This document shows positions 45,201 to 57,600 of a stretch of 64,000 nucleotides of DNA, piece after piece. Origin of the DNA: Astropecten irregularis (taxonomy: Eukaryota > Echinodermata > Asteroidea > Paxillosida > Astropectinidae). Position 1 is the stretch's first letter; every line of letters starts with the position of its first letter. Position numbers and translations under genes: made by a program. Location: positions 14,218,931 to 14,282,930 of the forward strand of contig OZ020255.1 of the NCBI GenBank assembly GCA_963971285.1, read 5' to 3'. The notes beneath the pieces were generated by a model. It did not search any database and was not told where the DNA came from. It saw only the letters and a program-made list of their open reading frames with translations.

Positions 45201-45680
45201 TTTGGTTGTAGTCCAAGTTGACCTACACAGTCCCCATAAGATAACAAAGTAGCTGGACAGAGTGTGTCATTGGGGTTGTGTATTATTTGGGGTGTACACC
45301 ACAAGAGACTTAAACAAGATGAGCAATTGTCATCACCTTTTTTTCCATTAAGTTTTGGAAGACAAAACCATACTAAAAAATAAATGAAAAAAAAGATGGC
45401 TGTACTGTCAGTGAAGTTATTGGAAATCTAATCCAATGAAGAAACAAAGAAAGATCCCAATTTCAAATTGTTTGATTTTTTTTGCCATCAGAAGTGGGAA
45501 TTCATGGCGCAATTTTAGTGCTTTCCCCAGGCGCTGTTTTCCCTAGATATGCCGCTGCAACCCCCATCAAGAGAATGTCTCAATCACACTAACCTGTCCA
45601 GCAGTGGTAGCTGAGTTGATGTTGATCTGGCAAGATCCTTCCCCATGACAGAACACTGTAGCACTCATCTCCCTACGACC
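39238..45680 (-). CDS. MYO10: Myosin-X FERM domain exons
   Basis: Nine exons encode the FERM module. F1 starts at GRREMSATVFCHGEGSCQIN and includes VVHTLVKGMGLDKCHNRFAL. F2 runs through DTKSVQLGSIEYSFLYEEAC and ACEDVIRGFFPTTPEKLVHL. A charged linker (FKAQTKKEENDLAGF, GTLRGLGEKTLKKLQKSASD) leads to F3 with WKYYGARLFEVES, NLWLAVSASMVAVHKQGE and YERILSFGAPIPNEYKI. The final exon ends ...ITKVNQYF. The exon at 45680-45594 must use the acceptor gtgaag|GGTCGT; the nearer cgtag|GGAG would break phase. Confidence 0.95.
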
Positions 45681-48600
45681 CTTCACGTCAAAAATACAAG
45701 GAAATTGTTTAATACAATAAACCACTACATTGGGCAGAAATGTAAAGGTCTTGTATGGACCATTCCGGCTTTGCTCTTTAGCCCCGCCCACCTCAGCAAT
45801 GCCACGTGTGACCGCGTGTGACCGACTTAACAGACGACAATGACTCCAAATGGTCAATGCGCACAGTTTGATTGACAGGCCGGAAGGGTCCATTACAGTG
45901 GGATAAAGAAATTACAGTGAAACCATTCTTGTACTCCAACAGACTTCTTTTGTTCAAAAACATTCTTGAATGTACAAATGTGTGCTTGAATAGTCTACAG
46001 GAGTAAAGTACTGGAACAATAGAAACCCAATGCTTTGTCCAGGATTGTGTGAGTTTAGGTGTGCATATTGGGTAATTCCAGCAGGTTGGAGCAAGACTTG
46101 AACTTTGTGTCTCCTTGTATTAACAAAGGTAGATGTTCAAATGTTAATCTTATGAGGGCTCATAATTGACACTGTGACAACTTCTATCCAGTTGGGTTGT
46201 TGTTCCCGACTCACCAGTATAGCGATGACCTCTGACCTGGAGGGGGCAAAGTCACGTGACCTGGTCCTCTTGAGGGAGTCAATGGCATACTCTGCATAGC
46301 GGGCCGTCTGGGTATCTGGGTACAGCTCAACTTGCCTGGAATCAATTATTATTCATTTATTCCAATATGAAACTGAATATTCATAGGGTTTGAGCATAGC
46401 AGACTCCAGTGCCTCCAGTAATTAGGAAATCTTGCACAGAAGACACATTTAAGTGTCAGTGTTACAACCTGATTTGCCTAAATCCACCAATCACAATTCA
46501 TCTTATTTGAATATTACTGAATATGCATGACTTAAAGGAAACCCTGGCACATACATCACATTCCCCTTTTATATACACAGGTAAAATATCTTCGTGATAA
46601 TGCATACAATATATAAGGTGTAGTTTCCCTATTAACATTATTCCGTGACAGAAAAACCTGTGAAAAAGTTTAATACAGGATTAGCATCTCATGATATCAA
46701 TGAAGACTTGAACAAAAATTGCCAACACAAGTAATAAACTGCTGCAAACTGCTCATCAGCCAAAATAACGACTCGAAATTTATCAAAATGCTTGGAATTA
46801 GGGGGGCCTGACGCATTTCGATCCTAGCAGGATCTTAATCGAAGGCTGTATCAAAGGCTTTCGATACGTGTTTCGATCCCAGCAGGATCCTGCTAGGATC
46901 CAAACGTGTCAGGCCCTCCTAACTCCAAGCACAAATTACAGTTGCTTAAGAAACTACAATCAAGCATTTGATATGCACAGACCTTTTCATGTGGAAGCGT
47001 GCATATCTGAGGATGTTGCGACTTGGTAGGAAGCTACAGCATAGACAGGCTAGAATCTGCCAGTTACGTAGATTACCCAGGCTGTCTGGGTCTGGTACCC
47101 CGGTCGTCTGCTTGATAATCTGACAGTATACCTCATCCCTCAGGGGCTTCAGATCATGGCATGTCTGCAGGATACCCTGTAGTGGATGGGAAGAGAGGAA
47201 CAGGTTTTAACACCAACATTAAAACCATGAGGAAAGGTAATCTGGTTAATCATGATTAATAGCCATAACGTTCTAGGTTACCTGCATTGCTAATATAAAT
47301 CTAGTAGTCAGTTGTAATCAAGTGGGAGGTACATGTACACTTTTCCTCTCCTTGTGTCTGGATTACTCACTAATTTACCCGCATAAACATGATATGAAAA
47401 GTAAATGTATAAGCCAATACTTTTTACTGGATAAAAAGCCTTTACTTCACTAGTTTACCCAGTTCATGCACCATATTTACTAGTTTATGCATCAGGTTAA
47501 ACAGTTCTTATTTGTTTACCTAGGGGCAGAAATGTTATTCTTGCTGGTTTACCCTGATTACAGCAACAACTAGTTTACCTTGCCTGTTTACCATAATAAT
47601 GCCTTCAGGTTTAATTAATAGTTTACCTATGCACGATTAATAATTCTCATTGGTTTTTACCTGGATAACAGGCATGGGATCAGGCAGATTCTCTGAGCCC
47701 AGCAGTGAGTTGAAGACCTTGACTGCCTCATCATTCAGCGTTGTGTAGCCCTTCTCCACACCTGAGACAAGTGGAAAAAACATACAGTCGCTTCAAGTAT
47801 AAGAAGTGATGGTTCATACAAGGAAAGAAAGGCAGTTTCAGTCTGAAGAGATGTGAAAACAATGTAGAAGCAGGGGAGGTGATTTGAGAGGTTGGGACAA
47901 GTTGTGCCATTTGGGATTAGACAGAGCCCATACAAAGAGCAAGTGAAACAGACCGACAACCTGTCCAATCGACAGACAAACGCCTTATTCACGGCGCATC
48001 CATCTTGTCACATTCCTTGTATTATACCCGTTAGAAAAGATAACACCAATGCTAAACAGAAAACGGGAATCCAAGCCTCGGTTTGATTGCACTGCTTCGA
48101 ATGTAGGATTGATGGAACGTGAATAAGGTCTATGGTCTTGACTTACTAGAGCTGACGATCATGCCGTATGGTAGAGGCAGTAGAGGTGATTTGAGAGGGT
48201 GGGGAGTGTTGCGTAGGATGGGATTCAGCCTGAAGATCCTCTCAATGCTTGTCAGATCACCACTCATGGCAGACTCCTAAACAAAATATACATTAAGGTA
48301 ACAAACATTAATCATTCAGATTCAATCAAACTTACCGTAGATCTTAGAGTTCCTTGAAATCCAGCCCATCAGTCGATTTCATAAAATCAATAAGATGTCA
48401 CTATCACCATAGTGAAATTTATTGTGACATCATAATTGTGCTTAGCATCAATTCACATTTAAGATTAAGCTTAGTGTTTTGGGATTTCCTTTGGTTTTGA
48501 AATGGGCTTGCTAGCTAGTCATGAATATCCACCTGCTATTGTAATTGAGAGTGCTACAAGAGTGACTACTGGGGATGGGGTGCTGTGGCCTAGTGGTCTG

Positions 48601-51600
48601 GCGTGTCATACTCAAGATCTGGTCAATCTACAGATTGTGGGTTCGAGTCCAGCCAATGGGTTTAGTGGTGCTTATGTCCTTGGGCAAGACGCTTTGTCAC
48701 ATATTGCTTTTCTTCACCCAGAAGGAAATGGGTACCTGTGAGGGTAGAGATGGCTTTGTGCTTGATTTATAGCCTTTGTGCGCTTACAGCAGTGCAGTCA
48801 GGGAGTTGAGATGGTTTCAGGAATGTAGCTCAATGACCAAGGATAATACGCATATAGACACACGTTGATTGTGATATGCACTACTTAAAAGCAGTTTATT
48901 AATATTAAAATTATGACTGCAAAGGATGGCAAGAGATGATTCTTTACCTTGATTTCCCTGATGAGGATCTGGAAGGGTGTCTCCAGCTTAGGTTTGCTGT
49001 CAATAACATCCTGTATGGCATAGGTCCATCGCCAAGCATCATCATAAGACACAGTGTACAGATTGAAGGAGCAGTTGCGACCATGCACGACAAACTTCCA
49101 GTATCCTACCAGCAAAACAATTAGGAATAATTCGATTAAAACAATGAATATTTTACGCTTTTTACGACCATCAATTTTTGTTTAGATGGCAATGAGACTT
49201 GACTTTAATGGCTTCTTCAGAAAATACATAAATTGCATTGTGTGACTTTTGTTTTAATATTCAAATACATGTATGTATACAGAACCATTAATACTGAGAT
49301 CAGGAAAAGTCTTTTTTAAGGAATGAACATATTAAAAGAAGTATGGCCTGTAAAAGAATGAGACAACAAGGAAGATTGACAGTTTCTAGAGGTGGGTTGA
49401 TGATATCAACGAAAGAGACAAATTAAATTTAGACACAAAATGTTTGGCCTGAATTTGAACGAGATGTTGGGATAGGAATGACAATGTTTGGGAAAATGTA
49501 CATGTAGGTGGCTGAATGATAAAAAAAAAAGAAGATCTATTTGTCAAAGGAAGAAAAGGGCTGAAGACTGTGACTTGATGGGGTGGATGGAAAAATGGAA
49601 TAAAATCCTTCTATGTTCAGCATGCAAACTATAAGGCATGCTGGTAGATGGGCGTTTAGATGTATACACATGGAATGAGTGATGGACAAATGAGGCAAAT
49701 GATCACGATGGATATGGCACCGACTATTTAAGTGAAATACCGACTTGACTGGTTTGACGGTCAGGTTTTTGAGAAGGACCATGCCAAATATCTCCTGAAA
49801 ATAGCCAGAGCAGATTAACCCAACGTAAAAAAACACTGGTTCTTCATAAACAACTCCATCCATTTAAAAAACAAGAAATATTTTCACAAAGTACTTCTCA
49901 AAATGTAACAGTTTTGTTTTTCAAATATACAGATCAGGAAGTCCAATGAACAGATGGTGAAAAGGTGAAAAAAGCATACAGACAAATGAAACAAATTAAA
50001 ATTGTGAAACAACAGAAATTGGCAGATCAATTTTTAGCTCGGAGCACTTCCAAACTAAAAGGAACAAAAATAACAAAATTAACAAAAGAAGAAGTTTAAG
50101 AGGATTGGATTCCTTCTTTACAATGGGTTGGTATGATTTGACGGCCTGTATTAAGCAAATAAAATTTGATTAGCTTTGCAGAAAGATGTTAAAAGAGAAA
50201 TAAACTAAACGTGCCATCACCACAGGTGTTTCAGCAGGCATAGGTAGTTAATGAAGCTGGGACCGATTTCATCAAACGCATCGCATCTCTGCGATGCTTC
50301 GCAGCTACGATGCGTCATGTGATCCATTTTACCAAAAACATCGCAGAGGCGAAGCGTTAAATATCCAATTCAGCTCATTTGATGTTCTGTGAAAGTTTTG
50401 TGAAATGGATGGGCGACTCATCGTAGAATTGCGACGTATTACGCATCGCAAACCAAGTTGCGGCGCGTCACGGAGCTTTATGAAATCGGCCCCTGACTAC
50501 ACAAGGAAGACTACGGAGCAGTGGGTGGAGTTTCACATGCAAATCAACCTATTTGCATGCAGCATGTGAATATTAATGAAGCCATGAGGAGGAAGAGGCG
50601 TAGCTTCCCAGGCTAGCTAGCAATACATACCCTCACGATCTAGTCTACTTAATCTCTTACTAGACCGCATAAGTGTGGACACAAGGCTATTGGAACGTCT
50701 GCGCATTGAGTTGGACTGAGACTGGGCGGGGCTGGATGGGGGTGTGGGTGTGGCCTTGGTGCCATTGGTCTGGGCGGGCGTGTCACTTGGCATGACACCG
50801 TTTGCCAAGATGTTACCAAGGCTTCCTACAAGGCGTAATTTTTTTGGGGGGGAAGGAAGTAGGGAGGCAATGGGTGCAAAAAATGGGCAGAGTTAGAAAG
50901 AATGATCATTAGAATTTAACCATGATGAATCATTATTAATTAATGTGCAATCAACAAAAATAATCTAATGTTTGTTTACAAAAATCTCGTAAAAACCTAT
51001 TAGCAACAAAAAAACAAAAACATAAAAAGGAAAACGACTGACAATTATGGACACATATCATTAATATAATACATTTTCTATCATGCAGGTAAATTTGGCT
51101 GAACAAAATTCTGCAGAAAAGTTTCAAGTACTCTATTGAAAAATAGACATCCCATGATAATGATAAAAATGTTCGTCCAGTATTTAAGGCATAAGCCCTG
51201 ACAATAAGGTGGTATCTGCACAAGTTCAACATCACTGTTTATGTTGCCCTACATCTTTGGTTATTTTACATTTTTCAAGATGAGATTTGTACATCACAGA
51301 ACAACAAGACTACATTAAACATAGTTTAACCCTAACCCACCAGACACTTCAATACCCCAGTTTACCACAATGGTATTGAATAAAGGGAGCATATAGGATT
51401 TGCAAGGCCTCCAAAAATTTTTTATTGAGTTTGAGACAGAAAATGGACTCAACAGTTCATAAACAGTGCAAACAGTCACCATGGGAAATCTTGGTTCATC
51501 AGATGCTGGGTTTTTGAAGGAAATCAAGATTTAGTGTCTTTTCCAAAGATCGTTCGTCCGAACGATTTTTGGAACAAACATAAAGTAAACTATTCTTCAT

Positions 51601-54600
51601 GTTTTTATAAGAAAAATCGAGTCAGGTTTTTCGCTATTTCTCGTAACTCAGATATCCGATTGAGCTCAAATTTTCACAGGTTCATTATTTCATGTACATG
51701 TTTGAACAGACAAAGTATGAGTGCAGTCCTGTGACCTTTACCAATCATGTATTGTACCTTTAAGTGTGGTATCCTGAATACCACAATACACCACAGAGTT
51801 GTTTGTGTGGTAATGCATGGTTTATGAACCAGTTCCCCTGTGGAAACTGTGATCTTGTCTTGGTAGGTGCAGAGGGTTAGGGTTTGTACAAAGAGACTAA
51901 CAAAACAAATTACAAATTTAGACCTTTTCTTCAAATCCAAACTATTTCACATGCATCAGATTGCTTAAGGTTGATATACATGAAGCCTACTGATTTTATG
52001 CACTTCAAGACATCACACATGCACTCATACATTGTGGGAAGATAATGTGCATATTTTTCATACGTAGGACAAGTACAGTATACATGTGCATCGTCAGCTA
52101 AACAATGCATTCATGAATTATTCAGAAGACTTCATTCAATCGGCACACTACAGAACAAATCCACTTCATGCATATTCATCACATGGTAATTAGCCTACGA
52201 CCCGGCACTGACATTGCCACAACGCATGCAGAGAACAACAGACAACATTGTGGATGCAGTTTGACTATCCATCCATGCAAGACAAGGCACTGGTTTGTGG
52301 TCCAGTATCATAATATCATTCTTACCCCGGCGCTTTTTCTTTTTATTGCGGATGAGGGATCCCATTATATTACTAGATTTCATACTGATGAAGTTCAAGC
52401 TGTGGGTGGAGCCATTGTGGGTGGGGCTGTTGTGGGCGGGGTTAATGTGGGCGGGGCTAATGTGGGCGGGGCTGTTGTGGGCGGGGCTGTTTTGGGGCGA
52501 GCTTATGTGGGTGGGGCTGTTGTGGGCGGGGCTCTTTTTGCGGCTCTTTTTATGGCTTGGCGAGCTGTGATTGGACGATGGGCAGGCTTGAAACGGCAAA
52601 CAAGTGGGGGGTGAGGAGGGGGAAGAGCAAAGTAGCAAACGTGAGGGGGAAACAAATTATGATTTTAGTATATTATATCAAAAATGCTGTTACAATAAAC
52701 ACATACATGTACAATGCCAGACATTGGTGAGTCTGTTACAACGCAATCAGTGCCAAAAAGAGTATAAATGTACACACACTGTCAACATGAATATCCTGAG
52801 AACAAGTGGTTGGTATGCATGGGGATCCAGATGGAGGACATGTGCTGGGAAGGCGAGGGTGTAGTGTGGGGAAGATTTGTGTGGGATGTGCTCTCTGCAG
52901 TAATGCAGAGCAAGGAATAGTGATCTGGAAACTTGTGGGATCGCTGAAGACCAGAATGTGGTGGGTATTTGACAAGCAAGGGGAAGTACATGGAGGGTAT
53001 GGATTCAACAGGACATTGGGTAGACAACAACACCAGGGAATTTTAACAAGGGATACGGACAAGGGTCTGAGAACAAAGCAGTTAGTAGTGCACCATTTTT
53101 GGTCCAATGCAAATATATTCAGAGGCTCAAGCAATAGCACTCTGTCAATCTAAGAAGCAATAAGACATAGATTAGTGTTGCACCATTAAAAACATACACA
53201 TTTGTGTGCAGGCTGATTTGATTTGATTATGTACTATACGTGTACATGAACAGGTGAGGAAAGAATTAGTATCATTCAACAGGAACATGGATGACTTATT
53301 CTCGATGAGGGTATAAGTTGAGATAAATCAACATAGGGGAGGGTTCAGAATAGTCTGTGAAGATGAACCAAGGTACTCAAGGCTTAGAGACTAGCCCAGG
53401 ACTAATTCCTAATGAGACAACCCTCACTGACCCGACGTCACTTCAGAGAATAAATTATCTCTAATCAGTCACTGGAAAGTGATTGACTGGAACGGGATTC
53501 GAACCAACGACCTCCAGAATACCGTACTGGCGGTCTTACCAACTGAGCTATCCAGCCCTACGTTGGTGGTGTCCCTAATACGGTAGTCAATTATCCTTGT
53601 TCTTTTGGTAGTCAGAGGCCATGAAACCACTCACATACCACTATATCCCAAGGATCATTTAAGATACGCGAAGCATTAACAATGCTGCAACCTGAGAAAC
53701 AGTACATGGGGGATCACTCAAAGAGGATGCAGCTTTTCAATCAATATAATCATCAGATAACAACAAGGGAAACTGACTGGCTCAATCAGATGGCACGGAT
53801 CCGTGCAGCTGGGTCTTTTCAATTCCTCATACAAAGTAAGCAAATTCAGGACTGTTTATTATTGTTTGGCTGAGAAAAAAAAAATGTATGGGTTGCTCAT
53901 TTTTTTTCTCATTTTTTTCAAGTTTATAGGGCTGCCATTTTGCCAAATTAAGGAAATGTGCATCTTTCATTAGTAAAAATTCCCACTTCAATTCCATTCG
54001 TTAGGTCAGTGCAGAAATTCTATCTCAACTTCAAAACATACAGGCATGGTTCATGGCTCACAAACAGGTTTATGATGCATTATTAATATCTGGATTTTTC
54101 TATCGGGAGGACATAATTTGCCATACACTGTGCCTGAGACACACAAGTGTTTAGGAGATACAGCTTGAGGCAAATGATCAAGGAGGGCCTTCAGACTAAT
54201 AAGCATCCCTGAGGCCCTAAGCACCCCTTACCTTCCTCCTTGAATACTTTCTCATCCGGCAGGGTCACCGAGCACAGACTGTTCAGGGCGATGGCTCCCA
54301 TCTTCTGCTGCAGCTCCACACTGCGGTAGAACTCCAGCGAGTTAGCCGTCAGGACAAAGTAGCGCTTCTTGCGGCTGCCGGTGGCCACGCGGGCCAGGGT
54401 GCCCGTGGAGGCACTCTCCTTGGTCAGCCAGCCGCTCAGGAGGATGTCTTCCTGTTTGTGGGCTCGCATGCCCTTGTGGTACTGGGTCAGTGCTGAACAG
54501 GGGAAGACAGGATGAAAGGTAAACTTCAAGAAAATACATGTACTTCATTATACCCAGATTTTAAAAGAATAATGATGGGGTCTTGAATAGAATGAGCATC

Positions 54601-57600
54601 ACACACTTTAACACTCCTGACACGGGTTCTTATAAATTCCAAAATCTTTGTGCCCGAAGAACTTTCCTTCAACCCTGTTCACGCTGGATTTTTGTGGTAA
54701 GAAGTTGACTCCAGCCAACTTTACTAATAAAACCATTAGTCCAGTACGCAGGGCCAGTAAATTTGGAAGTTTTAACCTCTGAAGCAATGAATAGGTTTTA
54801 CGAGGCCATCTTAGAGCCTTAAATACTGCTAAAGTCAAGGGGAAGGGACATGTCAAGTAAAATGGACAATTTGCGAATTCATGGAGGAATATTAGCACAT
54901 TTTATTCTTGAATGTCACACTTTTGAGGTATGCGGCACTAACATAACTAATATTCAGCACGCTTGGCTATCAGTAATAGCATTCTCAGACATATACGAAG
55001 GATAATCATTGATATCACCATTGGCTGCTAGCTGCTTGCTGCTTGTGCCTGGGGTCTGGGATTTTACACTGTGGTTTCTTACCTGCTAGCCAGTTGTTCA
55101 TACCCACAGGTGTGTCACTCAATAGGTTGATGACTCTCTCTGCCGTGATGATGGCAAAACAGTTGGGCCTGGACACAAAAACACCAAACACAGTCAAAAA
55201 TATACATCAACCAACATTTGCAGCTATTCCATTGACCTGGGGCCGATTTCACCAAACTCATCGTAATTTACTATCAATCATAGGTCTTATGATGCATAGC
55301 AGCCCTAAGAATGATACGATGGGTTATCCTTCATAACTCGAGCTACGATCGCTCGTAGGGCTATTTGTAAAATCGACCCCTGGGCCCAACTTCATGGGGA
55401 ATTCAACTTACAGAGACATGGCCTCTAAAGAAACAGGACTTACTTCTCGGCGATGTTGACGGGCACGACTGAGTCGATGATGGCCACATCCAACGAGCCG
55501 ATGGCATTCTTAGGGTTAGCCTCCTCGTCATGCATCAGCTTCAACTCAAAGTCTTGGGAGTTCTTGACCCGGGTCAGAATACTGTACCACTCACTGCATG
55601 ACAAAATACAACACAGTAGATTGATAGGGCTTTACAGGAAATAGATTTAGATATCAAGGAGTAACAAAAAGAGTACAGTTTTGAAATTTCTGATGACAAT
55701 TAGTTGTGAATTATCACCTCAGTACAATTATATAACGTTCCTCATTTTAATGCAGTAATAAACTGCTGCAAACTACTTATCAACCAAACCATTGACCTGA
55801 AAAATATAAAATGCTTAGACTTAGAAGGGTTCAATGTTTTGATCCTAGCAGGATATTTCTCAAAGGTTGTGTTGTTATTCATTTGAATTTACACATAATT
55901 GTGTACACATGTAGCTATTTACAGCTTACTTTTTTGAACATATATATTGGAACTTTAGCAACACTGGTAAAACTGGTTAACTTTGGTAAACTGTTTTATG
56001 CAGAAATATTGTTACTTAACCTAATACACTTCTAAAGCAAGTCTATTGAGCATTTGAGCTACAACTTTCTGCAACAGTACCTCCATTTAAATTCCCAGTG
56101 ACTTTGGTTGTGTATGCATTATTTTGTTCGTAATGGGATACAGAATGAGCACAGGGACTTGTAAGAGTTGCCATAAAGTCTCTCTGGGTCAAGCTGAGCA
56201 GACAAACCTGCAGTCATCGGCTGACTCTGCTACCAGGTGATACGTCCTCTCTTCAGTCTCGACATCGATGGAGTTCTCCCGACCAAAGCTGCTGTCTGTT
56301 ATGTTACTGCAGAACAGAAGATTTGAGTCCAATAAATAGTAATAATAGTAAAAATATGACACATTCATATAGCACTAATAATGGAAACCTCTTAATGCTG
56401 ATTATTATTATTATCCCTGGGGCCAATTTCATAGAGCTGCTTAGCACAAAAAATTGTTAAGCACAAAAATAGCTTGCCCAATAAAACAAACCACCATTGA
56501 AAATTCCATTTGATAATCATGGTCAGCGAACAACAGCCAAAGAATAATTGCAAGTGATACACAACACACGGAAATTTGGTTGTTAATCCTGTTTTTCCTA
56601 AGACAGAAATGGCATGCTTAGCGAATTTTTGTGCTAAGCAGCTCTATGAAATTGGCCCCAGGTCATTGGGCTACAATTTAACTCCTGAAACCAACTCAAC
56701 TCCTCGGGAGTATTACATCCGGGCTTATCAAGCACAAAGACATCTCTACTATCACAATGTATCCCTGTCAATATGAACAATATGTACGTACATTGCTGCC
56801 TTGATGTCAATCTTGCCCAGAAGCTTGGCACTGTTGCTGTCCGATTCGTAGTACGCTAAAGTTGTGTCTTTCAGGACAAAGAAACGCTTCCTCCAGTTTC
56901 TCCTGATGAGGGATGCGACAAGATAGAAAAAAAAACAAATTATAATAAAATGGACCTTTGAGTTAATCTCTACTACCCAGGCCACACAAGAACAATGATG
57001 AGGCTGGATTCCAAACTTAAGACAGCAAAACAAGGGCGTTAATACACCATACACTTGGTCATTATAAAAAGGTTCCATCTTTCGTCTAGAGAAACACACT
57101 GACCTTGACAGGGTACCAGTTCCACCTCCCTTCTTCATGAGCCAGCCAGACTTCAGTGCTTCCTGTGGAATGGAAACCAGTGACAAACAGTTGAAAACAG
57201 CATGGGATACCAGTAGGTACCACTATTTCCAAGAGGTTATTTTGAGATTCTTTACATCTATGAAGCAGTGTATGCAAATAAGGCTTTCTGTAAAAAAAAA
57301 ACATTCAGGAATTTGAAGGATCCCGATTGTACAAAATCTCTTTCAATCTTAATGTTTTTTTCTGGTAAGCAAAACTTTAGAAGAGAAGTAGTTGAGAGGA
57401 ATGTACCCAACATGTAAAAATTGGCTGGTATCCTGTGGTACTTAGCAAATTTGGCCTTTGATTTTTCTATGCAAATGACGTGACCTCTGTTTCCATGTTC
57501 ATCCAATCATAAGGTACCCTTCTGTAAGTACAATGCAATTTTGGTTCCAGAAGTACAGTGTTCAGGTAAATATGCACATACTGCTATCTCTCCATCCATA

